From contig CAWHIK010000010.1 of assembly GCA_963829485.1 (NCBI GenBank), forward strand, positions 1 through 64,000: a DNA stretch of 64,000 bases, read 5' to 3'. The notes under the pieces were generated by a model that worked only from the letters and a program-made list of their open reading frames with translations, was not told where the DNA came from and did no database searches. Shown piece after piece: positions 52,832-62,892 of the stretch. The stretch's first letter is position 1. The number at the start of each line of letters is the position of its first letter. A program made the position numbers and the translations under genes. This DNA is from JBGPQJ01 sp963829485. GTDB lineage: Bacteria; Chloroflexota; Anaerolineae; Anaerolineales; Villigracilaceae.

Positions 52832-52860
52832 TATCAAGCGTGGGTAACTTAATTAACTGC

Positions 52861-52893
52861 AAAGGGATTGGACATGCGGTGTCCAATCCCTTT
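52861..52893. terminator. Strong bidirectional terminator
   Basis: AAAGGGATTGGACA (52861-52874) and TGTCCAATCCCTTT (52880-52893) form a perfect 14-bp stem followed by GTTTTG, between the META gene and the convergent korC. Confidence 0.9.
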
Positions 52894-52907
52894 GTTTTGA
52901 TAATAGC

Positions 52908-53490
52908 TTAATTGATCTTAACCTGCTCAGCGGCGGTGAAGCCGGCCTCGAGTGCCTTGCGGTTCATTTCCTCTGTCCCGCGAGGGGCTCGGGCGGTGAC
53001 AGCTTTTTCGATGTCCTCGCGCGAGACGATGTCTGTCAAGCCGACCAGCACGCCCAGCGCCACGGTATTGGCGGTGATCTGCCGCCCGGTGGTCTCGAGA
53101 GCCATCCTCGTGATCGGGACCTGGATGACATGCTCCTCAGCACCTTCGACCTTGTCGGCATCGACGATCAACAATCCATCCGGCTTGACGTCCTTGTGAA
53201 ATTTGCGGTAGGCTTCCTGGCTGAGAGCAACCACCACATCTGCTTGAAGTACTTCGGGATGGTCGATCTCGTCTGACGAAATGACCACCTCCGATTTACT
53301 GGCGCCGCCGCGCGCTTCCGGACCGTAAGACTGGGATCTGGACGGCGTTCTTGCCCCCGTAGATCGAGGCGGCTTCGGCCAGGATGATACCGGCCAGGAT
53401 CATGCCCTGCCCGCCTTCGCCGGCCAGGCGGACCTCGATGCGGTTCTTATCCGCGCTGGTTCGTGATACGGCTTCCATGTTCTGGATCAT
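52908..53490 (-). CDS. korC: 2-oxoacid:ferredoxin oxidoreductase, gamma subunit, one frameshift
   Basis: The first frame reads IEVRLAGEGGQGMILAGIIL (GxGGQG motif, about 19-38) then GGKNAVQ. A shift near 53325 leads to QSYGPEARGGASKSEVVIS, the family hallmark of KorC/PorC, in the frame that ends at 52908. The full protein, about 193 residues, is normal. It joins the gamma part of the CoA-dependent oxidative decarboxylation of 2-oxoacids. It overlaps korB by an ATGA. Confidence 0.88.
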
Positions 53491-54392
53491 TTTTCACCCT
53501 CCTGAACACGGGTGATCAGGTCGGCATAGGTGTTCGTGTACTCGGCCGGTCGATATTGACAAAGTTGCCGCGGACGATCTTGGTGTTGGCCGCCTGTTCT
53601 TCAGGGGTCATCCTGTCAAGGACGGACTTGGAAATGGTGTTGTCCTTGAGGCTGCGCATCATATCCGCTGCAGTGCCGAGCTTGTTCAAGCGCCCGAAGG
53701 TGGTATGGCAGTAGGAGACCGCCTCGACCAGGCTGAAACCGTCCTTGGCGATGGCCTCTGCCAGGAACTTGTCCAGTTCGAGGGCGTGATAGACCGTGGA
53801 GCGGGCGACGTAGCTGGCGCCGGCGGCGATGGCCAGTTCGCAGATCGGGAAGGGCGGCTCAATATTCCCGTAGGGGGCGGTGGTGGCGCGTCCGCCGAGG
53901 GGTGTGGTCGGGCTGTACTGGCCGCCGGTCATGCCGTAAATGGCATTGTTGACCACCAGGGCAGTGATGCCGATGTTGCGCCGGGCGGCGTGGATGAAGT
54001 GGTTCCCGCCGATCGCCAGGGCGTCGCCGTCGCCCATGATGGCGATCACTTTCATGTCGGGTCGGGCGATCTTCAGACCGGTGGCAAAGGCCAGGGCGCG
54101 GCCGTGGGTGGTGTGCAGGGTGTTGAAGTCCATGTAGACGGGCATGCGCGCCGTGCAGCCGATGCCGGCCACCAGGGCCACATCGTCGTTCTTCAGACCG
54201 AGGTGGTCGATGGCGCGGATCAGTGCGCCCATCACCACGCCGATGCCGCAGCCGGAGCACCAGATGGTGGGGAACTTCTTGTTCTTGCGCAGCTTTTGCA
54301 GGGTCTCGCTGCGCTCGAACCAGTCCGACTGCGGGATGAGGGCTTCATCGTGTTCCAGGGTGGCGGCATCCAGGATGTGTTGATTCGCTCAT
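53487..54392 (-). CDS. korB: 2-oxoacid:ferredoxin oxidoreductase, beta subunit (TPP-binding), at least two frameshifts
   Basis: The thiamine-pyrophosphate core is clear: FPTIWCSGCGIGVVMGALIR, FNTLHTTHGRALAFATGLKI, VIAIMGDGDALAIGGNHFIH (GDGD...N TPP motif), NAIYGMTGGQYSPTTPLGGR and HALELDKFLAEAIAKDGFSL. The start is ATGAGCGAATC at 54392 with a shift near 54376; the C-terminus shifts near 53550 to YRPAEYTNTYADLITRVQEG and ends at 53487. It takes the 2-oxoacid decarboxylation step in the KorABCD complex. Confidence 0.88.
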
Positions 54393-55511
54393 CTTCGATA
54401 CCTCCATCGCATCCAGCACCATCTGCGGAGTGACCATCTCGCCGTTGGCGCGGGTCACACGGACGACCTTCTTCCGGCCGACGATGCGCTCCACCTCGTA
54501 GCGCCAGCTGGCCCAGGTTCATCTCGGGGACGAGATCCGGTCGACACGCTCGCCGAGGGCTTCCACCTGTTTTTCAGGGAACGGCCAGATGGTGAGCAGG
54601 GTCAGCAGGTCCACCTTCTGTCCCCGGCTGCGGGCGGCTTTCATGGCATGACGGGCGGTGCGGGCTGAGCAGCCGTAGGACAGCAGAGCCACTTTGGCGC
54701 CGTCCTGATAATCTTCCTCGACCAGCGCGATCTCATCCATGTATTTGTCCAGCTTGCTGTTGAGCCGTTCCAGCCAGGGATCGATTTCGTCCATGCGCTG
54801 GGTGGGGAACCCCACCTCGTCGTGCAGCATGCCGGTGATGTGGTAGCGGTAACCCAGGCCTTGGGCGGCAAGCGGCGGTACGCCGTCCGGCGTGTTGCGG
54901 AACGCCTTGTAATCCTCAGGTTTTTCGGTGACCTTTTGCTCAAAGACCTTGATCGTGTTGAAATCGGGCAGTTCCACCGGCTCGCGCATGTGACCGATGA
55001 TCTCGTCGGTCATCAGCAGCACCGGGGTGCGGTATCGCTCGGACATGTCGAAGGCGGTCACGGTCAGGTCGAAGGCTTGACGCACCGAAATGGGGCTGAG
55101 GGCGATGATCGGGTGGTCGCCGTGAGTTCCCCAGCGGGCCTGCATCACGTCTCCCTGCGAGGCGGCAGTGGGGGAGCCGGTCGAGGGTCCCAGGCGCTGG
55201 ACATCGACCACGACGCAGGGGATCTCCGTAATGGCGGCGTAGCCGAGGTTCTCCTGCATCAGCGAGAACCCGGGTCCGCTGGTGGCGGTCATCGACTTGA
55301 GTCCGCCGATCCGCGCGCCGATGATGGCAGCCATGCTGGCGATCTCGTCCTCCATCTGGATGAACTTTCCGCCCACCCTGGGCAGCTCGCGGGCGAGCAC
55401 CTCCGCCACTTCGGTCGAAGGGGTGATGGGATAACCGGCATAGAATCGACAGCCGGCTGCCACAGCGCCCATGGCGATCGCTTCGTTACCTTGCATGAGT
55501 TTTACGGTCAT
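54393..55511 (-). CDS. korA: 2-oxoacid:ferredoxin oxidoreductase, alpha subunit, frameshift at the 3' end
   Basis: The N-terminus MTVKLMQGNEAIAMGAVAAG is typical KorA/PorA; CRFYAGYPITPSTEVAEVLA and IQMEDEIASMAAIIGARIGG (YPITPST and MEDEIA motifs), MTATSGPGFSLMQENLGYAA and RLGPSTGSPTAASQGDVMQA follow, the last typical of 2-oxoglutarate/2-oxoacid enzymes. The main frame ends at about 54519 after ERVDRISS; the true end shifts frame near 54512 to WRYEVERIVGRKKVVRVTRA, then DAMEVSKM, running into the korB start, whose exact boundary is uncertain. Preceded by korD at a distance of eight bases. Confidence 0.88.
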
Positions 55512-55519
55512 GGCTGCTC

Positions 55520-55786
55520 CTACTCCAATTTCCTGACCACAATGGCGAGGTCGGGACAGTGGGTATCGCAAAAATGACAGGCTGTGCATTTTTCCGGGGC
55601 AGCGACATACGGGTGGTCCGCATCCGGATCCATGGCGAGGACTTTCGCCGGGCAGAATTCCACGCAGATGTGGCAGCCCTTGCACCACTTGGCGTAAAGG
55701 AGCACTTCACCGCGCGGTCCTTTTTTTGGCGAGGAGGGCGGGACGGCAGCCTGCGGTGAGTTGGGAATTGCAGAGGCTTCAGGCAT
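55520..55786 (-). CDS. korD: 2-oxoacid:ferredoxin oxidoreductase, delta subunit (2x[4Fe-4S] ferredoxin)
   Basis: The 88-residue protein has two 4Fe-4S motifs: WCKGCHICVEFCPAKVL (CxxCxxCxxxCP) and KCTACHFCDTHCPDLAI. It carries electrons between the catalytic KorABC subunits and ferredoxin. It is the first gene of korDABC and has a Pro/Ala-rich N-terminal extension of about 25 residues. Confidence 0.92.
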   Translation of the reverse strand: MPEASAIPNSPQAAVPPSSPKKGPRGEVLLYAKWCKGCHICVEFCPAKVLAMDPDADHPYVAAPEKCTACHFCDTHCPDLAIVVRKLE

Positions 55787-55805
55787 GGTTTACCTTTCGG
55801 GTAAA

Positions 55806-55823
55806 TTGTGGGAAATATCACAA
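55806..55823 (-). promoter_or_regulatory. Rex-like palindrome upstream of korDABC
   Basis: On the minus strand TTGTGATATTTCCCACAA is an 18-base near-palindrome with outer half-sites TTGTG/CACAA, close to the known Rex operator TTGTGAANNNNTTCACAA. It is about 20 bases before the korD start. A redox-sensing repressor for a ferredoxin oxidoreductase operon is plausible. Confidence 0.45.
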
Positions 55824-56021
55824 ATATACTTTTTTATTGTAGCCCAAATTGGATGACGGATGGGATGATAAAAGTCCTAAATCCACCCTAACATCCGTTC
55901 CCCTTTAAGACCTTCCGATGATGCAATCTCCGGGCTAGGCGTGTAACTTTCTGTGATGGCTGGCGTACATGTTGAAAGATGGACTTGATATAATGAAAGA
56001 GATGTTACCCACGGAGGCGCT

Positions 56022-56792
56022 ATGGCTGATTCAACAGTCCTGATCGAGACAGCGAATTTAGTCAAGAAATACGGCGACAAACTGGCTGTGGAAGATGTCA
56101 GTTTCCAGGTCAACGCGGGGGAGATCTTCGGGTTTCTCGGTCCGAACGGGGCGGGGAAGACCACCACCATCAAGATGATCGTCGGGCTGCTGCGTCCTAG
56201 CTCCGGCGTGGTAAAGGTTGGCGGATATGATGTTGTTGCGCAGCCGCTGCAAGCCAAGGCAGCCTGCGGGTATGTGCCGGATGAACCCAACCTCTACGGC
56301 AAGCTGACCGGGCGAGAGTTGCTGCGTTTTGTCGGCGATCTGTATGGGCTGGATAGAGCCCAAGCGGCGCGGCGCTCGGAGGAACTGCTGCGTCTGTTCA
56401 ACCTGGACGAAGCAGCCGATGACACGACCGACTCTTACAGCCACGGCATGAAGCAGAAGACCTCGCTTGCAGCCGCCCTGGTCCATGACCCCCGTGTGTT
56501 GATCCTCGATGAGCCGACCGTGGGCCTCGACCCCAAGTCCGCGCGGATGATCAAGGACATCCTGCGCCAGATGGCGGACCGCGGTTCCGCGGTGATGCTC
56601 TCCACGCACATCCTGGAGATCGCGCAGAATATGTGCGACCGTATCGGCATCATCAACAAGGGAAAATTGATCGCGGTGGGCACAATGGATGAACTGCGCC
56701 AGCTTGGTCAGGGGGAAAGCAGTCTGGAGGACATCTTCCTCAGTCTGACAGGCGGCGCTGAAGATACTGAGATTGCCGAGGTCCTGAAATGA
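56022..56792 (+). CDS. ABC transporter, ATP-binding protein (DrrA/CcmA type)
   Basis: The 256-residue ATPase has Walker A FLGPNGAGKTTTIKM (about 38-52), signature YSHGMKQKTSLAAALVHDPR, Walker B VLILDEPTVGLDPKSARMI, and switch region VMLSTHILEIAQNMCDRIG. The C-terminal extension (about 230-256) is typical of ABC-2 type exporters. It overlaps the permease gene by four bases (ATGA at 56789-56792). Confidence 0.93.
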   Translation: MADSTVLIETANLVKKYGDKLAVEDVSFQVNAGEIFGFLGPNGAGKTTTIKMIVGLLRPSSGVVKVGGYDVVAQPLQAKAACGYVPDEPNLYGKLTGRELLRFVGDLYGLDRAQAARRSEELLRLFNLDEAADDTTDSYSHGMKQKTSLAAALVHDPRVLILDEPTVGLDPKSARMIKDILRQMADRGSAVMLSTHILEIAQNMCDRIGIINKGKLIAVGTMDELRQLGQGESSLEDIFLSLTGGAEDTEIAEVLK

Positions 56793-58543
56793 CCTCCACT
56801 CCGGTGATGTTTCGCGAGCCGGGCTTGTGGGTGAGCGTCTGGCGTTTGCTGCGACTGCGGGTCGCCATATTTATCAATGGATTTCGGCGGTCCAGCTTGC
56901 GAAGAAAGATCGGAACTGTGATCGCCGTTCTGGCATTCATGGCGTTCCTCGGATTTATCCTGTTTATCAGCATCATGATTTTGGGGGCGATGCAATCTCC
57001 CGAATTAACCCGTTACGTGGGAGATACCGTCTCATTTCTGGAGAGTATCCCCTCCATGCTGGTGAGCATCGCAGCCATCGGCATCCTGCTGACGAGCTTC
57101 GGCGTGCTGCTGCAGGCGCTGTACCTGATGGGCGACATGGATTTCCTGATGAGCGCTCCACTGCCTATCCGGTCGGTGTTCATCGCCAAACTGGTGCAGG
57201 CGGTGCTGCCGAACTTCGGCCTGATGTGCCTGTTCACACTGCCTATCTTGTTTGGCCTGGGGATCTCAAGCGGTTATCACTTCACCTATTACCCCCTGGT
57301 GATTCTGGTGCTGGCATTGATATCGCTGGCGGCAGCCTCGCTGGCGAGCCTGCTGGTGATGGTGGCTGCGCGCTATATCCCGGCTCGCCGCCTGGCTGAA
57401 GTGCTGGGATTTGTGGTTGGCACAGCGTTTTTTATCTTTGGACAGTCCTCAAGATTTATGAACTACGATTTCACCGAAGAACAGGTCGGAAGTATGCTGG
57501 CCATGGGTGATCGATTTAACCAACCCTGGTCGCCGATGGCCTGGGCGGGGAAAGGTCTGGTCGCCTTGGGCAAAAGCGACTGGCAGTCCGCGGTCGAACT
57601 GCTCATCCCTGCGATCCTGTTGACCGGCACGGTTTTCTACCTGGCTCTTATCACCAGTGAGCGGTTGTACGCCACCGGCTGGTCCAATCTGCAGAACAAC
57701 CGGCGCAAGCCGAAGAACAGGGCGGCTGCATCGGTGATTCCCGCCGCCAAAGACAAGGGATTGAATCCTTTTGCCCGGTTGCTGCCTGCCTCCATCCGCG
57801 CGATTATGGTAAAGGACTTCCTGTTATACCGACGTGAACTGCGCAATGTCTCGCGGCTGATCACCCCGCTGATTCTGGGAGTGGTGTATGCCTTCGGTTT
57901 ACTGAGCTCAGATGGACGGGGATTTGAAGGGCAGGGCGAAGCCCCGGCTTGGTTCATGGACGCGCTCAACAGTATCATGGTTTACGCGGATGTGATGCTG
58001 GCGCTCTTCATAGGGTGGATGCTGATCGCAAGCCTGGCCGGTCTGGGATTTTCGATGGAAGGCAGGAGCTATTGGATGTTGAAGTCCGCCCCGGTCAGCT
58101 CCCGTAAGCTGTTGACGTCGAAGTTCCTGGTGAGTTACCTTCCCGCGCTGGCGTTATGCAGCGTTTATTTGATCGTCCTTCAGATTATCAAGGGATCATC
58201 CGTAGCGTCTGCAATCGTCAGCCTGCTGGCGGTCGCCTTGAGCCTGGCCGGGCTGACCGGCATCTTCCTGGCATTTGGCACCTACGGTGCGAAATTCGAC
58301 TGGGATAATCCAGCCCGGATCAACCAATCCATGGGATGCGTGAGCTCCCTGGTCAGCTCGCTCTTCCTGGCAGTATGCTTCGGGCTTTTCATCCTGCCGG
58401 CGATCGTGGCAGCGCTGCTGGGGCTGCCTGTGATCGTTGGGCAGCTGGCGGGGCTGCTGCTGGGGGGCGCTGCGAATGTAGCAGCGATCCTTGTCCCGTT
58501 GGGGATGGTTGAGCGGCGGGTGGTGACACTGGGGGAAGGGTGA
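56789..58543 (+). CDS. ABC-2 type exporter permease, large multi-TM
   Basis: The 584-residue membrane protein has about 12 TM segments (for example GTVIAVLAFMAFLGFILFIS, VILVLALISLAAASLASLLV, VMLALFIGWMLIASLAGLGF, LVSYLPALALCSVYLIVLQI). It resembles the putative ABC exporter family with the YKxL-like FLLYRRELRNVSRLITPLIL core (about 348-367). The substrate is unknown. Translation is coupled to the ATPase gene. Confidence 0.85.
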   Translation: MTSTPVMFREPGLWVSVWRLLRLRVAIFINGFRRSSLRRKIGTVIAVLAFMAFLGFILFISIMILGAMQSPELTRYVGDTVSFLESIPSMLVSIAAIGILLTSFGVLLQALYLMGDMDFLMSAPLPIRSVFIAKLVQAVLPNFGLMCLFTLPILFGLGISSGYHFTYYPLVILVLALISLAAASLASLLVMVAARYIPARRLAEVLGFVVGTAFFIFGQSSRFMNYDFTEEQVGSMLAMGDRFNQPWSPMAWAGKGLVALGKSDWQSAVELLIPAILLTGTVFYLALITSERLYATGWSNLQNNRRKPKNRAAASVIPAAKDKGLNPFARLLPASIRAIMVKDFLLYRRELRNVSRLITPLILGVVYAFGLLSSDGRGFEGQGEAPAWFMDALNSIMVYADVMLALFIGWMLIASLAGLGFSMEGRSYWMLKSAPVSSRKLLTSKFLVSYLPALALCSVYLIVLQIIKGSSVASAIVSLLAVALSLAGLTGIFLAFGTYGAKFDWDNPARINQSMGCVSSLVSSLFLAVCFGLFILPAIVAALLGLPVIVGQLAGLLLGGAANVAAILVPLGMVERRVVTLGEG

Positions 58544-58597
58544 TGAAGTAAATTTGTCCTATCTAAGTGGGTGCATCGAGGGAAATGCCCGACAAGG

Positions 58598-58603
58598 TAT
58601 AAT
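58598..58603 (+). promoter_or_regulatory. -10 element TATAAT very close to the flippase start
   Basis: TATAAT ends only 11 bases before the ATG at 58615, so the transcript would be almost leaderless. Confidence 0.5.
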
Positions 58604-58614
58604 CACCTTTAATT

Positions 58615-59939
58615 ATGGATAAAGTGAATAAGCCTGTAGATATAAAACGCCTGCGTTCTTGGGGGATGAGAGGCGGCATGGCGATTCTCGACCAGGGAGC
58701 CTTTTCAGGGAGTAATTTCATCCTGAACATCCTGCTGGCGCGATGGCTTACACAGGAAGATTACGGTGCTTTTTCCGTGGCATTTGCAGTCGTGCTTTTC
58801 CTATCCGGATTTCATAATGCCATTCAACTCGAGCCCATGAGCGTCATTGGCCCTTCCCATTATCCTGGGGAGCTGGATGAATACCTCTACGCTCAGATAC
58901 GGTTGAATTTCATCGTCACCATCCCCGTTGCGATCCTTTTTGCTCTGACAGGAAAAGCTCTCTTATGGGGAGGGGTTGTCAATACCTACCTGTCACAGGT
59001 GCTTGTCGCTGCAGGTCTGGCGCTGCCGTTCATATTTTTCCTTTGGGTGGTGAGGAGAGCCTTTTATGTCCGCCAGCAGCCTAATGGGGCCTTGTTTTCA
59101 AGCGCCCTTTATGCCATTTTGCTGATGGGAGGTCTCTTTGTTGGGCACTATTTAGGCATGGATTTTCGATGACAGGCTTTGGTCTGATGGGTGCGGCAAG
59201 CTTTATCAGCGGCATGGTTACATTATTCTGGTGGCGAGGAGGATTTTCTAGGGGAGGCTCATTTATCCGTATGGACAAGGTCATGTCCTCCCACTGGCAT
59301 TTTGGTAAATGGGCGCTGGCGGCGGCTGCCCTGAGTGTAGCTGCTGGGCAGATTCAGATCCTGTTGACCGCAAGTATGATCGACCTGGAGGCTGCCGGTG
59401 CATTACGTGCCATGCAGAACTTTACCCTGCCTTTGGCACAACTAATTACTGCCATTTCTATGATGGCATTGCCTTTGCTTGCAGCCGATTTTGGCCGGGG
59501 TAATCTTCAAAGTCTGCGTCAAAAAGGAATAGCTACTTCTATCATACTAACCATGATTTCTATAATCTACGTTTTATTTGTTTGGTGGCTAGCTGTACCG
59601 CTAGTTGAATTGTTATATGGTGGTAAATACAATGCATATGTCTGGCTAATCGCCCCTCTTGGCTTTGTCCCTATTTTTATGGCGATTGGAACCGGTTATT
59701 CCATCATCCTTCGGTCTATTCAAAAGGTTCATGTTTATATCGTGTCCGGAATAACTGTGGGTACTGTTGGCATAGTTTCCAGTTTTTACATGATAAGAAC
59801 TTGGGGGATAACGGGATCTGTCTTGAGCATGATACTGACATATCTGGTTTCGTTTATTACCGTTTACATTTTGTATAAGATGTGGTTCCCTTTTCGCATT
59901 ATGGATGAAAACAAATCGGATAATACACTATCCAGATAA
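58615..59939 (+). CDS. Oligosaccharide flippase (Wzx/MATE-like), likely one frameshift
   Basis: The first frame encodes GSNFILNILLARWLTQEDYG, typical Wzx start, and six TM helices up to 59172; a second overlapping frame begins with MTGFGLMGAASFISGMVTLF and carries about seven TM helices, with LEAAGALRAMQNFTLPLAQL as in the second half of polysaccharide flippases. Both halves fit one protein of about 440 residues, broken near 59165. The junction is an ATGA overlap, so two separate proteins cannot be excluded. GC content falls strongly after about 59550. Confidence 0.75.
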
Positions 59940-59952
59940 TTCGCTTGTTTTA

Positions 59953-60939
59953 ATGGAGCTCGTTTTGGTTAAAACAATAATCTTTAGTAAAGATCGCGCG
60001 ATGCAGTTGGAGGCTACTCTCCGATCTTTTTTCATGCATTGTCGGGATTACAAACTGGCTAGCTATTGTGTTATTTACCAAGCCAGCACGGAAAATTTTT
60101 TCCGACAGTACCATACCTTGGCGTTAGATTTTCCGGAAGTGGAGTTTGTCAAAGAAGAAAACTTCCACAACGACTTGGAGACTGCCCTTCTGAAGTTGTA
60201 TGAGAATGATGATCAGCGAAAATCATATCGCCACTATTCAAGCTTATTCCGGAACAGGATCACGGAAAATGATTTTTCAAGGAAAATTGGACGCCGACTG
60301 GCGAATTTGAGGAACTTCAACTCATTTTTTCCAATACCTATCCCAGGAGGCGAAAACCACATACTATTCATGGTGGATGACAATCTTTTTGTGAGGCCAT
60401 TCGTGTTGGAAGAAATTATTGCAGCACTTCGCTTCACCCCTAATGCGATCGGTTTTTCATTAAGGTTAGGAAGAAACACGACTTATTCTTATATGCAGGA
60501 TAGAAACCAAAAATTACCTGAATTCGAGGACAATGGCAATGGCGTGTTGTCCTATAATTGGACGAGTGCTCAATGTGACTTTAACTATCCATTGGAAGTT
60601 TCCAGTTCTCTTTATCGCGCTGAACAAATCCTGCCACTGATAGCTTTGATACCTTATAAGCATCCTAATGCTTTGGAGGAGGAGATGGCCGCACGTAGTA
60701 GGTGGTTTTCTGGCACATTTCCTATGCTATTATGCTTTGAAACATCCGTCACCTTCTGCAATCCGATAAACAAAGTTCAAACGATCCTTCCTGGGAATCG
60801 AACCGGAGAAAATAGTAATTATAAAGTTGAAGAGCTTTCCGAATTATTTGACAGAGGGGAACGGGTTGATGTTTCTGCATATGATGGTTTCTGTCCTAAT
60901 TCTTGTCACCAAGAAGTAAAGCTGGAGTTTCTTAAATAA
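59953..60939 (+). CDS. Glycosyltransferase-like protein, GT-A fold
   Basis: The 328-residue protein starts VKTIIFSKDRAMQLEATLRS (a GT-A-like N-terminal strand with a nucleotide-sugar fold) and has the DxD-like motif NHILFMVDDNLFVRPFVLEE (about 137-156). C-terminal segments have conserved Trp/Cys (YNWTSAQCDFNYPLEVSSSL). The exact family is not recognised. The ATG at 59953 is inferred; an overlapping earlier start at 59905 would extend into the flippase gene. Confidence 0.65.
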   Translation: MELVLVKTIIFSKDRAMQLEATLRSFFMHCRDYKLASYCVIYQASTENFFRQYHTLALDFPEVEFVKEENFHNDLETALLKLYENDDQRKSYRHYSSLFRNRITENDFSRKIGRRLANLRNFNSFFPIPIPGGENHILFMVDDNLFVRPFVLEEIIAALRFTPNAIGFSLRLGRNTTYSYMQDRNQKLPEFEDNGNGVLSYNWTSAQCDFNYPLEVSSSLYRAEQILPLIALIPYKHPNALEEEMAARSRWFSGTFPMLLCFETSVTFCNPINKVQTILPGNRTGENSNYKVEELSELFDRGERVDVSAYDGFCPNSCHQEVKLEFLK

Positions 60940-60940
60940 T

Positions 60941-62008
60941 ATGACCTTACCACTTGTTAGTGTATTAATGACAGTTTACAACGGTGAGAAATACCTGCAC
61001 GAAGCAATAGTGAGTATTCTGTCGCAAACCTATTCGAATTTGGAGTTGGTTGTCGTTGATGATGGATCAAATGATCGCTCAATTGATATCTTGGAGGAAT
61101 TTCAGCGACTGGATACTCGCGTGATTGTGTACAAGCATCCCAAGAATATGGGATGTGTTGCTGCAGGTAATTCTTGTTTAAGATTAGCACAAGGCAAATA
61201 TGTTGCTCGATTGGACGCAGATGATGTTAGTGTACCGGAGCGCCTTGAACGGCAAGTGGCTTTCTTGGAGATGCACCCTGATGTCGGATTGGTCGGCAGC
61301 CTTGGAGAGATGATTAATGGAGACGGGTCGCACATCATGGATATCTCATTGCCAATATCGTCCGGGTTAATTATGTGGTCACTTAGTTTTATTGACCCAA
61401 TTATAAATTCAGCGAGTTGTGCACGCCGCTCTCTTGTATTGCAAGCAGGGGGATACCGCAGTTTGCTCGCTGAAGGTGAAAAAGGTTTCCCTGAAGATTA
61501 CGATCTTTGGGTTAGGATGATTCGTCAATCGAAACTCTATAATTTACCTGAACGTTTGGTGAAGTATCGTCTTCATGGCGCTAGTCTTTCTGACACATAT
61601 ATGTCTCTGTACCTGAAAAACGGTAAAACAGTTGGTCATTCTCACATTAAATTCATTTTAGGCAGGGAAATTCCCCTTGAGTATGTTGGAGTATTTTGGA
61701 AGGAAAGGGGTTTGAAAAAACATCTTCGACCAGCACTTGAATTGTTGGATGAGTTATTACGGAAGGTGATTGAATCTAACAATCTAGATTGTTGGGAAAT
61801 TAAGAAGATTAAAGAAGATGCTGCATGGAGGCTGATTAAAATCCTGCCAGTCTATGGATTTTCTTCAGAAAGTATCCTAATATTAAAAAGGGCATCTTTA
61901 TATGATAATTATTTTCCCGTGAACGCCTTTAGAAGATCAATTTCCATATTGTTCATGAAATGGTATCGCGTTCTCCAAAGGCAAAAAAACAATGGCAATA
62001 AAAGGTAA
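60941..62008 (+). CDS. Family 2 glycosyltransferase
   Basis: The 355-residue protein has the GT2 start LVSVLMTVYNGEKYLHEAIV, LELVVVDDGSNDRSIDILEE (about 34-53), and the DxD motif YVARLDADDVSVPERLERQ (about 87-105). The acceptor-side motif is EDYDLWVRM (about 184-192). It transfers a sugar in glycan assembly; the substrate cannot be named. It begins one base after the preceding stop. Confidence 0.92.
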   Translation: MTLPLVSVLMTVYNGEKYLHEAIVSILSQTYSNLELVVVDDGSNDRSIDILEEFQRLDTRVIVYKHPKNMGCVAAGNSCLRLAQGKYVARLDADDVSVPERLERQVAFLEMHPDVGLVGSLGEMINGDGSHIMDISLPISSGLIMWSLSFIDPIINSASCARRSLVLQAGGYRSLLAEGEKGFPEDYDLWVRMIRQSKLYNLPERLVKYRLHGASLSDTYMSLYLKNGKTVGHSHIKFILGREIPLEYVGVFWKERGLKKHLRPALELLDELLRKVIESNNLDCWEIKKIKEDAAWRLIKILPVYGFSSESILILKRASLYDNYFPVNAFRRSISILFMKWYRVLQRQKNNGNKR

Positions 62009-62137
62009 TAATTGTTGTATTTCTACATAAAAATTCAACGATGAACGAATATCCCCTTTGGATATTCTGGTCTAGTTATTAGATTTCACTTCCTGTAAAG
62101 TAAAAATCCTGAATCCTTAAAGATTATTAACTAAAGG

Positions 62138-62791
62138 GTGAATCAGTTGAAGAACATAATAAAAAGGGTCATCGAAAATACAGCACTTTATCATCCATTA
62201 CGGAATTGGGTTAACACGATAAGAGCTCGGAGAGAATTAAGAAAGTGGCATAAAAATGGACGACCTGTCCCTCCCCCTCATATCGTAAAGCAGCAGACTC
62301 TGGTTGCTTATGCAAAAGAATATGATCTAAAGATACTGGTAGAAACCGGTACTTATTATGGCGATATGGTTCAGGCGATGAAAGGATATTTCGATCGAAT
62401 TTATTCTATTGAACTGAGCGAGGATTTGTATAGGAAGGCGAAAAAGAGATTTGAAACATCAAAGAATATTGCATTGATCTGTGGCGATAGTGCAAAAGAG
62501 CTAGTGAACATTATCGAGCGCCTGGATCGACCAGCATTGTTCTGGCTTGATGGCCATTATTCGGCTGGTGAGACTGCTAAAGGCGATAAGAATACCCCGG
62601 TATTTGAAGAATTAAGCCAGATCCTAATTGGACCAGACACGGAACATGTGGTTATTATTGACGATGCGCGATGCTTTGGAAAAGAACCGGATTATCCTAG
62701 CCTGAAGGAGCTTGCTGATTTCATTCAAACAAAAAGGTCAAACCTGGATATTGTTGTTCAAGACGATAGTATAAGGATCACGCCAAGATAA
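62138..62791 (+). CDS. SAM-dependent methyltransferase-like protein of the glycan cluster
   Basis: The 217-residue protein has a Rossmann-like ILVETGTYYGDMVQAMKGYF (motif I-like, about 68-87) and IYSIELSEDLYRKAKKRFET, and later LFWLDGHYSAGETAKGDKNT and HVVIIDDARCFGKEPDYPSL. Such proteins occur in capsule and O-antigen clusters. It is annotated from fold features only. It appears to start with GTG at 62138; a TTG at 62147 is also possible. Confidence 0.7.
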   Translation: MNQLKNIIKRVIENTALYHPLRNWVNTIRARRELRKWHKNGRPVPPPHIVKQQTLVAYAKEYDLKILVETGTYYGDMVQAMKGYFDRIYSIELSEDLYRKAKKRFETSKNIALICGDSAKELVNIIERLDRPALFWLDGHYSAGETAKGDKNTPVFEELSQILIGPDTEHVVIIDDARCFGKEPDYPSLKELADFIQTKRSNLDIVVQDDSIRITPR

Positions 62792-62892
62792 AGTCGTTCA
62801 GCAAAGAGTTGTGTTTGATATTAGTCCGCTGATATCTGTTATGCTACTGATAGACAATTAGTCAATGTGACTGTGAGCTAGTAATTTCTTAT

